Assembly: GCA_013205085.1 (NCBI GenBank)
Contig: JABMLH010000001.1
Span: 744,001-808,000, forward strand
Direction of reading: 5' to 3'
DNA length: 64,000 nt
From: Microbacteriaceae bacterium VKM Ac-2854
GTDB lineage: Bacteria; Actinomycetota; Actinomycetes; Actinomycetales; Microbacteriaceae
This document shows positions 54,510 through 63,535 of this stretch, piece after piece. Each line of letters starts with the position of its first letter. Position 1 is the first letter of the stretch. The notes beneath the pieces were generated by a model. It was not told the DNA's origin. It searched no databases and was given only the letters and a program-made list of their open reading frames with translations. Both the position numbers and the translations under genes were made by a program.

Positions 54510-55583
54510 GTGGGAGTCGCACGGCGCTGGGTCTTTCCGATCATCTGGATGGTCATCATCGCGGTCGCGGCGGGAGCGCTGGTCAAACTGGCCTTCTTCC
54601 CGGACACCAGCCAGGCGGCGGATCCGACGGTGCCGACGGGCGAGATCACCGAGCCGACCATCCCGATCGGGCGCGGTACGGTCACGAACGATCTGACCCT
54701 GCAGGGCACGGTCGCGGCCGATCCGGCGGTGCCCGTCAAAGCCACCGCGGTCGGCACCGTCGACGACATCTACATCCCGCAGGGCTCCGCCGTCGCGGCG
54801 GGTGATCTTATCTTCGACATCCGCGTCGAGACGGTGCTCGACCCGGTCGAGACCACGAATCCCGACGGCACCGTCACCGTCACGCAGCCCAAGCCCGCGG
54901 TCAGCTTCGAGCGCGTCTATGCTCCGGCCGCCGGCGTGCTCAGCTCGCTCAGCGTGATCCACGACCAGGCCGTCACCGTCGGCGCCGTCTCCGGACAGGT
55001 CGCGCCGCCGAGCTTCTCCGTCACCGGCTCGATCGAGGCCGACAAGCTCTACCGCATCCAGACCCGGCCGGCCGAGGCGACCATCACGATCACCAACGGC
55101 CCGGCCCCGTTCACCTGCACGGGGCTGACGATCAGCACGCCGCTGGCCGGATCGACGGGCGAGGATCCCGGCGCGGACCCGGGCACCGGCGCGGGAACGG
55201 GCACCGGGACCGGCGCCGAGGGCTCCGGCACCAGCTTCCGCTGCGCCGTGCCCGCGGAGGTCACCGTGTTCCCCGGCCTCGCCGCCTCCGTGGTTCTCGC
55301 GGGCGGCAAGGCCGAGAACGTGCTGGTCGCGCCGACCACGGCGGTCAAGGGCACGGCGCAGACCGGGGTCGTCTACCTCTGGAACGAGGACGGCAGCACG
55401 ACCGAGACCCCCGTGACCCTCGGGCTCTCCGACGGCACCAACGTCGAGATCACCGGCGGCATCGACGAGGGCGCGATCATCCTGCAGTTCGTACCGGGTG
55501 CAGCGGCGAATCCGGAGGACCCGACGATGATGATGGGCGAGAACTGCGTCGCCAACCCCGACGGCTCGGTCATCTGCAGCTGA
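54510..55583 (+). CDS. Efflux periplasmic-adaptor-like membrane protein
   Basis: A 357-residue protein with an N-terminal membrane anchor (WVFPIIWMVIIAVAAGALVKL) and an extracytoplasmic HlyD/MacA-like region. VKATAVGTVDDIYIPQGSAVAAGD and VYAPAAGVLSSLSVIHDQAVTVG look like the two half lipoyl motifs. A Gly/Thr linker at ~215-235 is followed by a beta-barrel part (LVAPTTAVKGTAQTGVVYLW). GTG 54510 follows GAGGGGA. The gene overlaps the next ATPase by one base, forming a MacA-MacB-like set for export across the actinobacterial envelope. Confidence 0.85.
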   Translation: MGVARRWVFPIIWMVIIAVAAGALVKLAFFPDTSQAADPTVPTGEITEPTIPIGRGTVTNDLTLQGTVAADPAVPVKATAVGTVDDIYIPQGSAVAAGDLIFDIRVETVLDPVETTNPDGTVTVTQPKPAVSFERVYAPAAGVLSSLSVIHDQAVTVGAVSGQVAPPSFSVTGSIEADKLYRIQTRPAEATITITNGPAPFTCTGLTISTPLAGSTGEDPGADPGTGAGTGTGTGAEGSGTSFRCAVPAEVTVFPGLAASVVLAGGKAENVLVAPTTAVKGTAQTGVVYLWNEDGSTTETPVTLGLSDGTNVEITGGIDEGAIILQFVPGAAANPEDPTMMMGENCVANPDGSVICS

Positions 55584-56284
55584 TGCCGATCCTGCGACTG
55601 GAGGGCATCCGCAAGGTGATCCCGCTGCCGGATGCGCCGCCGCTGACCATCCTGGACGGCGTCGACCTCGAGGTGGACGAGGGCGATCACGTGTCGATCG
55701 TGGGCCGCAGCGGCTCGGGCAAGTCGACCCTGTTGAACATCCTCGGGCTGATCGACGAGCCCAGCGACGGCACCATGTTCCTCGACGACCGCCCCACGCA
55801 CACCCTCTCGGCCCGGGCCCGCGCGCGCATCCGCGGCGGCAGTGTGGGCTTCATCTTCCAGCAGTTCAACCTGCTCGACGGCCGCACGGCGCGCGAGAAC
55901 GTGATGACTCCGCTGCTTTACGCCACGGGGCGCGAGTTCTGGCGCCGCCGCACGATCGCGGCCGAGATGCTGGAGCAGGTGGGCCTCGGCCACCGCGTCG
56001 ATTCGATGCCGGGCACGATGTCGGGCGGCGAGCAGCAGCGCATCGCCATCGCGCGCGCCCTGGTGCGCCGGCCGCGGGTGATCCTGGCCGACGAGCCGAC
56101 GGGAGCGCTCGATGTCGACACCGGCGACACCGTGATGACGCTGCTCGACGACATCGCCCGCGAGGCCGGCTCCGCCCTGGTGACGATCACGCATGACCTG
56201 AACATCGCGGCGCGCGCCGAGCGGCACTACCGGCTCGACAAGGGTGTGCTCGGGCCGGTCACGAAGCGCGCGGAGGTGCTCTGA
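55583..56284 (+). CDS. MacB/LolD-type ABC ATPase
   Basis: A 233-residue ATPase. Walker [16 protein letters not shown], the [15 protein letters not shown]-loop, signature [16 protein letters not shown], Walker [13 protein letters not shown] and the ITHDLN H-loop are intact. The [10 protein letters not shown] form is typical of the LolD/MacB branch, which powers mechanotransmission rather than direct translocation. It overlaps both neighbours by a single base. Confidence 0.92.
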   Translation: MPILRLEGIRKVIPLPDAPPLTILDGVDLEVDEGDHVSIVGRSGSGKSTLLNILGLIDEPSDGTMFLDDRPTHTLSARARARIRGGSVGFIFQQFNLLDGRTARENVMTPLLYATGREFWRRRTIAAEMLEQVGLGHRVDSMPGTMSGGEQQRIAIARALVRRPRVILADEPTGALDVDTGDTVMTLLDDIAREAGSALVTITHDLNIAARAERHYRLDKGVLGPVTKRAEVL

Positions 56285-57513
56285 TGCGGTTTCTGGCCGG
56301 GGTCGTCGGCGCGCTCGTCGAGGCGTGGACCGAGTTGCGCATCCACAAGGGCCGCGTGCTGCTCTCTCTGATCGGCGTGGCGGTCGCCGTCTGCGCTCTC
56401 ACCGCGGTGGTCGCGGCCGGTGGTATCGCCGAACGCGCGACGATCGAGGGCTCCGAGCGCTCCAGTGGGCGGCCCGCGACGTTGTACATCTCCGCTCAGG
56501 CGGCCGATCCGTCCGCCGCCGGTGCGGCGGATGCGATGCAGGCGGCGTGGGAGCAGACGCTCGAACGCTACAAGATCGACTACGCCAGCCGGGTGCTCTA
56601 CGGCAGCCAGAAGGTGCAGTTCAGCGACGGCACGCGCGACGTGCAGACCACTGCCGTCGACCAGCCCTACGCGACGATGCACCGCGTCGACGTGACGGAC
56701 GGGGCGTGGTTCACGCCGAGCGACGTGGATCGGCTCGCGCCGGCGATCGTGATCAACGACATCTTCTGGAACCGGATCGGCGCCCCGCCGCTCGGCACGC
56801 ATCCGACCGTGCCGCTGCTGGGCACCGAGCTGACGAACACGGCCGTGATCGTGGGGGTAGTGGCCTCGAACCAGTGGGAGACCGAGCCCGCGATGTACAT
56901 GCTGGTGGACGCGTATCAGCGCACCGCTCCGGCGGTGGACCCGAACTTCGGCCAGGTCACGCCGAACTACGAGATGTGGGTGCCCGAGGACATCGCGGCG
57001 CCCCTCGCCGATCTGATCAAGCGGGATGTCGGAGCGGCGTTGGGCGCGGGCTCGAACGTCGCGGTGGACCGGCAGGACTACGCGGTCTACCAGGATGATC
57101 CGTTCGGCGTGCTCAAGGCGATCGTCGGCGGCATCGCGGGCCTGGTCTTGCTCCTGGGAGCGCTCGGACTGCTGAACATCGCTCTGGTGACCGTGCGGCA
57201 GCGGATCCGCGAGATCGGCATCCGGCGCAGCTTCGGCGCCTCGTCGGGTCGGGTGTTCTTCTCGATCATGATGGAGAGCGTCGTGGCGACGGTAGTCGCC
57301 GGCATCGTCGGTGTGCTCGCAGCCATCCTGATCATCTCGAACCCGATGGTGCGCGACCTGCTCGGCCAGGGCATGGTGACCGACTTCCCGCCGTTCCCGG
57401 TCGACGCCGCGCTGCTCGGCCTCGGCGCCTCGACCCTCGTCGGTGCGCTGGCCGGCCTCATCCCCGCGATCGTCGCCGTGCGCGTGAAGGTGATCGACGC
57501 GATCCGCTACTGA
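56284..57513 (+). CDS. MacB/FtsX-type ABC permease
   Basis: A 409-residue permease with four helices: one at 25-50 and three in the C-terminal FtsX domain (VGGIAGLVLLLGALGLLNIALVTV, VVATVVAGIVGVLAAILII, LLGLGASTLVGALAGLIPAIVAV). A ~220-residue extracytoplasmic MacB-type domain lies between. REIGIRRSFGASSGRV is the FtsX coupling helix. It is the last gene of the three-gene exporter. Confidence 0.9.
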   Translation: MRFLAGVVGALVEAWTELRIHKGRVLLSLIGVAVAVCALTAVVAAGGIAERATIEGSERSSGRPATLYISAQAADPSAAGAADAMQAAWEQTLERYKIDYASRVLYGSQKVQFSDGTRDVQTTAVDQPYATMHRVDVTDGAWFTPSDVDRLAPAIVINDIFWNRIGAPPLGTHPTVPLLGTELTNTAVIVGVVASNQWETEPAMYMLVDAYQRTAPAVDPNFGQVTPNYEMWVPEDIAAPLADLIKRDVGAALGAGSNVAVDRQDYAVYQDDPFGVLKAIVGGIAGLVLLLGALGLLNIALVTVRQRIREIGIRRSFGASSGRVFFSIMMESVVATVVAGIVGVLAAILIISNPMVRDLLGQGMVTDFPPFPVDAALLGLGASTLVGALAGLIPAIVAVRVKVIDAIRY

Positions 57514-57568
57514 GAAGCGCAGCGCCGACTTCGCTACTCGACCAGTTGGAGACGGACGGCGGAGCCCG

Positions 57569-58222
57569 CTACACCGTGATCGTGATGACGCCGCCGTCGT
57601 CCGTCGTGGCGGACGCCGAGCCGTAGTCGCGGATGCGGGGCAGCCCCTCCGTCGCTGCGCTGCGGTGCTCGCCCACGACGACCACACGCATCCCGGCCGC
57701 GATGCCGGCGAGGATGCCCGCCTCCGCATCCTCGAACACGATCGCGTCGTGCGGCTGCACACCGAGGGTCTGCGCGGCCAGCAGGTAGCCCTCCGGCGCC
57801 GGCTTGCCGTGGGCGACGTGTTCGGCCGAGACCACCACGTCCGGCGCCGGCACCCCGGCGCCGGCCAGCCGGCCGGTCGCGAGCGCGGTGCTCGCGGAGG
57901 TGACCAGAGCTACGGCGGTGCGGGGGAGCGACGCCACGAAGTCGCGCGCGCCCGGGATCTCGACGGTGCCCTCCGTGTTGTCCAGCTCGTAGCTGTTCAG
58001 CTCGTGCACGATGCCCGCGACATCGCTGCCCTTCGGGGCGAAGCGCGCCACGCTGTCCTCCGCGCGGACGCCGTGGATGCTGCCGAGGATCACCGCCGGG
58101 TCCAGGCCGAAGCGGATGGCGAAGCGGGTCCAGATCTCCTCGACGACGGCGGTGGAGTCGACCAGCGTGCCGTCCATGTCGAAGAGGATCGCGCGGGCGG
58201 TGAGCGTGACGGGCTGAGGCAT
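57569..58222 (-). CDS. HAD-superfamily sugar phosphatase
   Basis: A 217-residue HAD hydrolase. ILFDMDGTLVDSTAVVEEIW is motif I with the nucleophile Asp, VALVTSAS motif II, HGKPAPEGYLLAA motif III (Lys) and IVFEDAEAGILAGIAAGM motif IV. The alpha-helical cap between motifs I and II fits the subfamily including 2-deoxyglucose-6-phosphate and glycerol-phosphate phosphatases. The gene is alone and convergent with the exporter, with 55 nt between them. Confidence 0.92.
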   Translation of the reverse strand: MPQPVTLTARAILFDMDGTLVDSTAVVEEIWTRFAIRFGLDPAVILGSIHGVRAEDSVARFAPKGSDVAGIVHELNSYELDNTEGTVEIPGARDFVASLPRTAVALVTSASTALATGRLAGAGVPAPDVVVSAEHVAHGKPAPEGYLLAAQTLGVQPHDAIVFEDAEAGILAGIAAGMRVVVVGEHRSAATEGLPRIRDYGSASATTDDGGVITITV

Positions 58223-58329
58223 GAGTCCATCCTGGCAAAGCCGGCGCTCAGCCCGGCATCGGGGTGGCGGCGATACCCTTGATGCGCCCCCGCACGGTGC
58301 CGGGGCACAGAAAGTGGGGGTCGATCGCG

Positions 58330-59196
58330 ATGAGCGACGTCAACGGCAACACACCGCGCGCAGGCTGGTATCCGGACCCGGCGGGATCCACGCAGCAGCG
58401 CTGGTGGAACGGCACGGGCTGGACGGATTCGCTGCGGGACGCGCCGGCGGCGCCGGTGCCGCCGGTCGAACCGATCGCGCCGGTCGCGCCCGCGGCTGCG
58501 GCCGCTGCGCCGGCGACTCCCCCGGCTGAACCGGCGACTCCCGCTGCTGCGCCCTACCGGCCCGCCTTCGGCGAGATGCACCCGGGCGCCCCCGCACCGC
58601 AGCCCCCGTACGGTGCGCCGGGCTACAGCCCGAACGCTCCGGCGGCCCCCGCCTACAACCCGGCGCCCGCCTACAGCGGCCCCGGCGTCGGCGCCCCGCA
58701 GAAGGACCCGAGCATCCGCACGAACACCGTGTGGATCTGGCTGATCATCGGGCTGCCGCTGCTGAGCCTGTTCAGCATCTTCGCGTTCGACCCGAACGAG
58801 TTCGCGCGCGAAGTCGCGGCGGCCAGCAGCACCGGCTCCACCTCGTACAGCGGCATGGGGATGATGGCGAACCCGGTCTACGGATTGGTCCAGCTGCTCG
58901 GCTTCGCGATCACCGCGGCCACCATCCTGTTCGGCTTCTTCGACTACCGCGCCCTGAAGGCGGCGGGACTGCAGCGTCCGTTCCACTGGGCGTGGGGCTT
59001 CTTCGCGCTGATTGTCGGCCCGATCGTCTACGTGATCGGCCGCAGCGTCGTGGTGAAGCGGGTCACCGGCGGCGGCCTGCTGCCGCTCTGGGTGTTCATC
59101 GGCACCGTTGTTGTGCAGATCATCGTCGGCCTGGTCTGGGCCGCGCAACTCATCAACGCGATCATCGAGGTCATGCCCTCGATCCAGGGGATGTAG
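58330..59196 (+). CDS. DUF2510-domain membrane protein
   Basis: A 288-residue actinobacterial membrane protein. Residues 10-35 are the DUF2510 motif (AGWYPDPAGSTQQRWWNGTG with WTD). A ~90-residue Pro/Ala-rich cytoplasmic linker follows. Four helices make the C-terminal half (VWIWLIIGLPLLSLFSIFAF, QLLGFAITAATILFGFF, WAWGFFALIVGPIVYVIG, FIGTVVVQIIVGLVWAAQLI). Function unknown. ATG 58330 was chosen over an upstream ATG at 58264, because DUF2510 is normally N-terminal. Confidence 0.88.
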   Translation: MSDVNGNTPRAGWYPDPAGSTQQRWWNGTGWTDSLRDAPAAPVPPVEPIAPVAPAAAAAAPATPPAEPATPAAAPYRPAFGEMHPGAPAPQPPYGAPGYSPNAPAAPAYNPAPAYSGPGVGAPQKDPSIRTNTVWIWLIIGLPLLSLFSIFAFDPNEFAREVAAASSTGSTSYSGMGMMANPVYGLVQLLGFAITAATILFGFFDYRALKAAGLQRPFHWAWGFFALIVGPIVYVIGRSVVVKRVTGGGLLPLWVFIGTVVVQIIVGLVWAAQLINAIIEVMPSIQGM

Positions 59197-59207
59197 CGGG
59201 CGCGGTC

Positions 59208-59645
59208 TCAGCCGTCGCCGCGGTGGATCAGGCGCGAGAGCACGATCGCGGAGCGGGTGTGATCGACGTTCGGCGCGATCCGCACCTTCTCCAGCGCCAG
59301 CTCGAGGCTCGGGATGTCGCGCGAGCGGATGTGCACGATGGCGTCCGCGGAGCCGGTCACGGTACCCGCATCCACCACCTCGGGCACGGCGGAGAGGATG
59401 CGGCGCAGCTCATCCGGCGCGACCGTACCGCGGCAGAAGAGCTCGACGTACGCCTCCGTGCCCATGCCGTCCACGGCGGGGTCGACCTTGATGGTGAAGC
59501 CGCGGATCACGCCGTCGGCGACCAGGCGATCGACCCGGCGCTTGACGGCGGACGCCGACAGACCGACGACGGTCCCGATGTCGCCGTAGCCCGCGCGGGC
59601 GTTCTGGCGGAGCAGATCGAGGATCTTCCGGTCGATGTTGTCCAT
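59208..59645 (-). CDS. Lrp/AsnC-family transcriptional regulator
   Basis: A 145-residue feast/famine regulator. MDNIDRKILDLLRQNARAGYGDIGTVVGLSASAVKRRVDRLVADGVIRGF is the N-terminal HTH, and a C-terminal RAM ligand/oligomer domain follows (VVDAGTVTGSADAIVHIRS). Amino acids are the usual effectors. It is divergent from the alpha/beta hydrolase gene with a 38-nt gap, so it may regulate that gene and itself. Confidence 0.92.
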   Translation of the reverse strand: MDNIDRKILDLLRQNARAGYGDIGTVVGLSASAVKRRVDRLVADGVIRGFTIKVDPAVDGMGTEAYVELFCRGTVAPDELRRILSAVPEVVDAGTVTGSADAIVHIRSRDIPSLELALEKVRIAPNVDHTRSAIVLSRLIHRGDG

Positions 59646-59683
59646 GCGTCGAGCGTAGTGTCGGTTGACGTGGAGATGAGTCG

Positions 59684-60370
59684 ATGACGACGAGCCGGAC
59701 CCCGATCCTGTTCCTCAGCGGCGCGGGACTGCCCGCGTGGATCTGGGACGAGGTACGCGCCGCGCTGAGCGTCGAGTCGGCCGTCGCGGCGTATCCGCGT
59801 GTGAAGGACAACGGCCCGCGCGAGTACGCGCAGCGCATTCTCGACGACGTCGACTGGTCGGAGTTCTTCGTCGTCGCGCATTCGATCGGCGGCGTCGTGG
59901 CTCGCGCCGTCGTGGACCAGGCTCCGGACCGAGTCGCCGGGTTGCTGGCGGTCGCCGCGACCGTGCCGGAGCCGGCCGAGTCCTTCCTGCGCGCGCAGCC
60001 GGCCCCGCAGCGGTGGGTACTCGCGACGGTGCTGCGCCTGGTGGGCACGAAGCCGCCGGACGGCGCCATCCGCTCCGTGCTCGGCCGCGGCCTTCCCGCG
60101 GCGACCGCCTCGCGCCTGGTCGCCGACTTCGCGCCGGAGCCGCTCGCGCTCTACCGCCGGCCCGGCGGCGACGCTCCGATCCCCGCGCACAGCCGCTACA
60201 TCGTCACCACCGACGACCCCGACACCCCTCGACAGCGTCAGGAGGTGTTCGCGAAGGGTTTCGGTTCGACGCGGGAGATCGCGACGGGCCACCTGCCGAT
60301 GCTGCAGGACCCGGCCGGGTTGGCCGCGCTGATCGACGAGTTCCGGCGGGAGGCGGGGCCGGTGCGCTGA
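59684..60370 (+). CDS. Alpha/beta hydrolase
   Basis: A 228-residue hydrolase of the EstA/MhpC-like group. ILFLSGAGLPAWIWDEV is the oxyanion strand, FFVVAHSIGGVVARAVV the nucleophile elbow (His-Ser-Ile-Gly-Gly) and REIATGHLPMLQDPAGL the catalytic His. The acid is probably Asp in VTTDDPDTP. Substrate unknown. It ends 3 nt from the convergent GlcD-type gene. Confidence 0.87.
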   Translation: MTTSRTPILFLSGAGLPAWIWDEVRAALSVESAVAAYPRVKDNGPREYAQRILDDVDWSEFFVVAHSIGGVVARAVVDQAPDRVAGLLAVAATVPEPAESFLRAQPAPQRWVLATVLRLVGTKPPDGAIRSVLGRGLPAATASRLVADFAPEPLALYRRPGGDAPIPAHSRYIVTTDDPDTPRQRQEVFAKGFGSTREIATGHLPMLQDPAGLAALIDEFRREAGPVR

Positions 60371-60373
60371 GCG

Positions 60374-61759
60374 TCACCCCGCCGGGAACGCCTTACCCGG
60401 GTTCAGCGTGCCACGCGGATCCAGCGCCTGCTTCACCGCGCGGTGCATGGCGAGGACTCGCGGCGACAGCTCGGCGGCGGCGCCGGGCAGCTTGAGCAGG
60501 CCCACGCCGTGCTCGCCGGTGACCGTGCCGCCGAGTTCGAGGCACGCGGCGACGATGTCGTCGAACGCCAGCTTCGCCCGGGCCTTGGCCGCGTCGTCGC
60601 CGATCGGCGCGACGATCAGCGGATGCAGGTTGCCGTCGCCGGCGTGCGCGATGTTCGCGATCACCACGTCGTTCGAGGCGGCGGCGGCCTGGATGCGCGC
60701 GAGCATGGCGGGCACGGCGCGGCGAGGCACGCAGATGTCCTCCGTGAGCACGGGGCCGAGGCGCTCCAACGCCGGATACGCCAACCGGCGGGCGAGGAAG
60801 AGCCGGTCCACTTCCTCCGCATCCGTGGCGCGCTGCACCAGCACGCCGCCGGCCGCGGTGAACAGCTCGACCAGGCGATCGGCGAGCGCCTCGCCCGTGC
60901 TGCCCGGCTCATCCACCTTCGCCAGGAGCAGGGTGTCGACGTCGTCGGGGAGGCCCAGGTTCTGCCAGGCGTCGACGGCGCGCACGCACGTCTCGTCGAT
61001 CAGCTCGAGCGCTGCGGGCACGATGCCCGCCCGGGAGACCGCCGCGACGGCCTCGCCGGCGGCGTGCAGCGATGGGAAGTAGCCCACGACGGCGCGCTCC
61101 TCGCGGCCGGCGAGCGGCAGCAGCTTGACGGTGACCTCGGTGATGATGCCGAGCGTCCCCTCCGATCCCACCATCAGCGCGGTGAGGTCGTAACCGGTGA
61201 CGCCCTTCGCGGTGGTGCGGCCGAGGTGCACGATCGCGCCGTCGGCGAGCACAACGGTCAGCCCGAGCACGTAGTCGCGGGTGACGCCGTACTTCACGCA
61301 GCAGATGCCGCCGGCGTTCGTGGCGGCGTTGCCGCCGATGGTCGAGATGGCCTGGCTGGCCGGGTCCGGCGGGTACCAGAGACCGTGCTGCGCCACCGCG
61401 AGGCGGAGGTCGTTGTTGATCACGCCGGCCTCCGCGACCGCGTAGCGCTCGTCGACGTCGATCCGGCGCACGGCGCTCATCCGCTCCAGCGAGATGACGA
61501 TGCTGCCGGCCACGCCGTTCGCGCCGCCGGAGAGGCCGGTGCCCGCCCCGCGGGGCACGACGGCGACGCCGTGATCCGCCGCCACCCGGACAGCGGCGGC
61601 GACCTCCTCCGTCGTCTCCGCAAGCACGACCGCGAGCGGCGGCACGTACGGCGCCCACTCCGCGTCGTCGTGCGCGTACGTCTCGAGCGCCTCGGCGTCG
61701 GTGAGCAGGCGCTCGTCGGGAACGAGCGCGGCGAGCTGGGCGAGGAGTGCGGCGTGCAT
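60374..61759 (-). CDS. FAD-linked oxidase, glycolate oxidase / D-lactate dehydrogenase (GlcD) type
   Basis: A 461-residue flavoprotein. The PCMH FAD domain has GVAVVPRGAGTGLSGGANG and STIGGNAATNAGGICCVKYG. The C-terminal oxidase domain has CVPRRAVPAML, IANIAHAGDGNLHPLI and TGEHGVGLLK. This pattern matches GlcD/D-lactate dehydrogenases, which oxidise 2-hydroxy acids and pass electrons to a partner. No glcE/glcF genes are adjacent, suggesting a stand-alone enzyme. Its upstream region contains two very large palindromes. Confidence 0.9.
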   Translation of the reverse strand: MHAALLAQLAALVPDERLLTDAEALETYAHDDAEWAPYVPPLAVVLAETTEEVAAAVRVAADHGVAVVPRGAGTGLSGGANGVAGSIVISLERMSAVRRIDVDERYAVAEAGVINNDLRLAVAQHGLWYPPDPASQAISTIGGNAATNAGGICCVKYGVTRDYVLGLTVVLADGAIVHLGRTTAKGVTGYDLTALMVGSEGTLGIITEVTVKLLPLAGREERAVVGYFPSLHAAGEAVAAVSRAGIVPAALELIDETCVRAVDAWQNLGLPDDVDTLLLAKVDEPGSTGEALADRLVELFTAAGGVLVQRATDAEEVDRLFLARRLAYPALERLGPVLTEDICVPRRAVPAMLARIQAAAASNDVVIANIAHAGDGNLHPLIVAPIGDDAAKARAKLAFDDIVAACLELGGTVTGEHGVGLLKLPGAAAELSPRVLAMHRAVKQALDPRGTLNPGKAFPAG

Positions 61760-61802
61760 CCTCCGAGGTTACGACGCGGGTGCCGGGCGGGGGCGTGACG
61801 GA

Positions 61803-61906
61803 GGACGGATCGAAATGAGCGGCACCTCGGAGCGTCCGCACGAGATCCGCGGAATTCCGCGGATCGTGCAGCGCCGGTGCCGGGTCGAGTTCCGCTGCAT
61901 CCGTCC
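61803..61906. repeat. 104-bp imperfect palindrome with 20-bp perfect core
   Basis: The core ATCCGCGGAATTCCGCGGAT (61845-61864) is an exact palindrome. GCACG and CGTGC flank it, GGCACC and GGTGCC lie further out, and GGACGGAT/ATCCGTCC form the ends, all centred on 61854.5. It is unlike families A-D and lies upstream of the GlcD-type gene. Confidence 0.75.
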
Positions 61907-61933
61907 TGCGTCACCGCCACAGCGAGCGCCGGG

Positions 61934-62055
61934 TGTACGCCAGGACTGCTCGAACCGAGACGCACCGCCTCCGGTCGCCCGACGATCCGCGTGATCGCGC
62001 GGATCTCGGTGCCACGGTTCGAGGTGCGATCGCGTTGGAGCAGTCCTGGCGTACA
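61934..62055. repeat. 122-bp imperfect palindrome with perfect 18-bp ends
   Basis: The ends TGTACGCCAGGACTGCTC and GAGCAGTCCTGGCGTACA are exact complements. The centre carries GATCCGCG/CGCGGATC around 61994.5, the same centre of symmetry as the ends. With the neighbour at 61803 it fills the 328-nt gap between VOC and GlcD-type genes, and both share an ATCCGCG core. Confidence 0.78.
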
Positions 62056-62087
62056 GACGCGCCGCGCGCCGCGTGCTCGGTGAGCGC

Positions 62088-62900
62088 TCAGCCCGGCTCG
62101 TGGAACGCGCTCAGCGTCAGCTCGGCGCCCTGCGGGTCGCGCAGCCGCGCGGTGTCGGCCCAGAATCCGTCGCGGGTGTCGAGCAGGGTCGCGCCGAGCG
62201 CCTGGGCGCGTTCGACGCTGTGATCGCGGTCCGCGACGCTGATCGTGACGTGCCAGTGCGGCGCGTCCACGTCCGGCACGATGGAGCCGATCGCATCCGC
62301 GAAGCCCTCGGGAGCGCCGGCCTGGCGCTGGTAGATGCCCGGGTCGACGGTGGCTGCGAGGTGGTCGCCGTAACCGGGCACCACGATCATCCGGTGCGCG
62401 TCCGGCCCGAGGTCGAGGTAGCGCCAGCCGAACACGGAGCGGTAGAACTCCTGCGCCGCGTCGGCGTCGTTCGTGTGCAGATCACTGAAGTTCCACGCGC
62501 CGGGGAGGTTCGCGGTCTGCGCTCCGAGCCGCCGACGGGCCTGCCAGAGCCGGAACGGCGCGCCCTGCGGATCCGCGCACGTCGCCGCCCGTCCGCCGGG
62601 ACCGGCGTCCTCGGGTTCGGCGAGCACGCTGCCGCCGGCCGAGCGCACGTCGGCGGCGGCCGCATCCGCATCCTCCACCGCGACGTAGGTGTTCCACTGG
62701 GCGGCGCCCGTGCCTGGCCCGATGGCGGCCACATCGCTGCCGTCGAGCTGCGCGATCAGGTAGACGCCCGGGGCGCCGGGCGGCATCGCGTTCTCGAAGG
62801 TCCAGCCGAACAGGCCTCCGTAGAACTCGGCGGCGGCCTGCGGATCGGGCTGTTCGGTGTCGATCCAGCAGGTGACGCCGGGTGGATAGGTGCGGTTCAT
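62088..62900 (-). CDS. Two-domain VOC-family protein
   Basis: A 270-residue protein of two glyoxalase-like halves. Half 1 (residues 1-125) opens with GVTCWIDTEQPDPQAAAEFYGGLFGWTF; half 2 (130-270) has WNFSDLHTNDADAAQEFYRSVFGW. DPQGAPFRLWQ and DPQGAELTLS close each half. Such duplications build one vicinal-oxygen-chelate active site, but metal ligands are incomplete here, so enzymatic activity is uncertain. Antibiotic-binding and detoxification roles are known in the superfamily. Confidence 0.88.
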   Translation of the reverse strand: MNRTYPPGVTCWIDTEQPDPQAAAEFYGGLFGWTFENAMPPGAPGVYLIAQLDGSDVAAIGPGTGAAQWNTYVAVEDADAAAADVRSAGGSVLAEPEDAGPGGRAATCADPQGAPFRLWQARRRLGAQTANLPGAWNFSDLHTNDADAAQEFYRSVFGWRYLDLGPDAHRMIVVPGYGDHLAATVDPGIYQRQAGAPEGFADAIGSIVPDVDAPHWHVTISVADRDHSVERAQALGATLLDTRDGFWADTARLRDPQGAELTLSAFHEPG

Positions 62901-62998
62901 GGTGCCTCCCTCGTTCCAGCGGCAACGCTACGCTCGCCGCGCCGGAAAGTAACGCGGCGGGAAGTAAGCTGACCCTTACAAGCCGCGGAGGAGGAGTG

Positions 62999-63535
62999 AT
63001 GCCCGCCTTCTTCGACGGCCTCGGCTTCTGGGAACTGCTGCTCGGCCTGTTCGTTGTGGTGTTCCTGCGCGCGCAGGCGACGTACTGGATCGCGCGCGGC
63101 GTGGTGTCCGGGGTGCGCACCCGACGGTGGGGGCGGTGGCTCGACGCTCCGGCGATGGAGCGCGGTGCCCGCATCCTGAACCGCTGGGGCGCGCCCGCCG
63201 TGACGGTGAGCTTCCTCACCGTCGGCCTGCAGACGGTGATGAACGCCGCGGCCGGAGCGGCACGGATGCGCTGGCTCGTCTACCTGCTCGCGATGGTGCC
63301 GGGCTGCATCGCCTGGGCGTTCATCTACGCCACGATCGGCTTCACCGTGCTCTGGGCCGTGATCGGCGCCGCCGCCGGCAGCCCGTGGGGCGTCGCCCTC
63401 CTGCTCGTCCTGCTGCTCCTGCTCGCCGCCCTCCTGCTCACCCGCCGTCGCCGTTCTCTGCGCGGGTCCGTCGCGGTCAGGGGCGGTTCGTCGCGCGCAC
63501 GTGCATCCGCTCGCCCTGGCGCCCGAAGAGGCTGA
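62999..63535 (+). CDS. DedA-like (VTT-domain) membrane protein
   Basis: A 178-residue membrane protein with about four helices (GFWELLLGLFVVVFLRAQATYWI, APAVTVSFLTVGLQTVMNAAAG, LVYLLAMVPGCIAWAFIYATIG, WGVALLLVLLLLLAALLL). The ARILNRWGAPAVTV..(F)..QTVMNAAAGAARM region resembles the DedA motif F..R..P..R.....AG..RM, but the Arg/Pro is not conserved. ATG 62999 follows GGAGGAGG. The last ~20 Arg/Ser residues overlap the antisense XRE gene and look like a read-through tail. Confidence 0.72.
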   Translation: MPAFFDGLGFWELLLGLFVVVFLRAQATYWIARGVVSGVRTRRWGRWLDAPAMERGARILNRWGAPAVTVSFLTVGLQTVMNAAAGAARMRWLVYLLAMVPGCIAWAFIYATIGFTVLWAVIGAAAGSPWGVALLLVLLLLLAALLLTRRRRSLRGSVAVRGGSSRARASARPGARRG

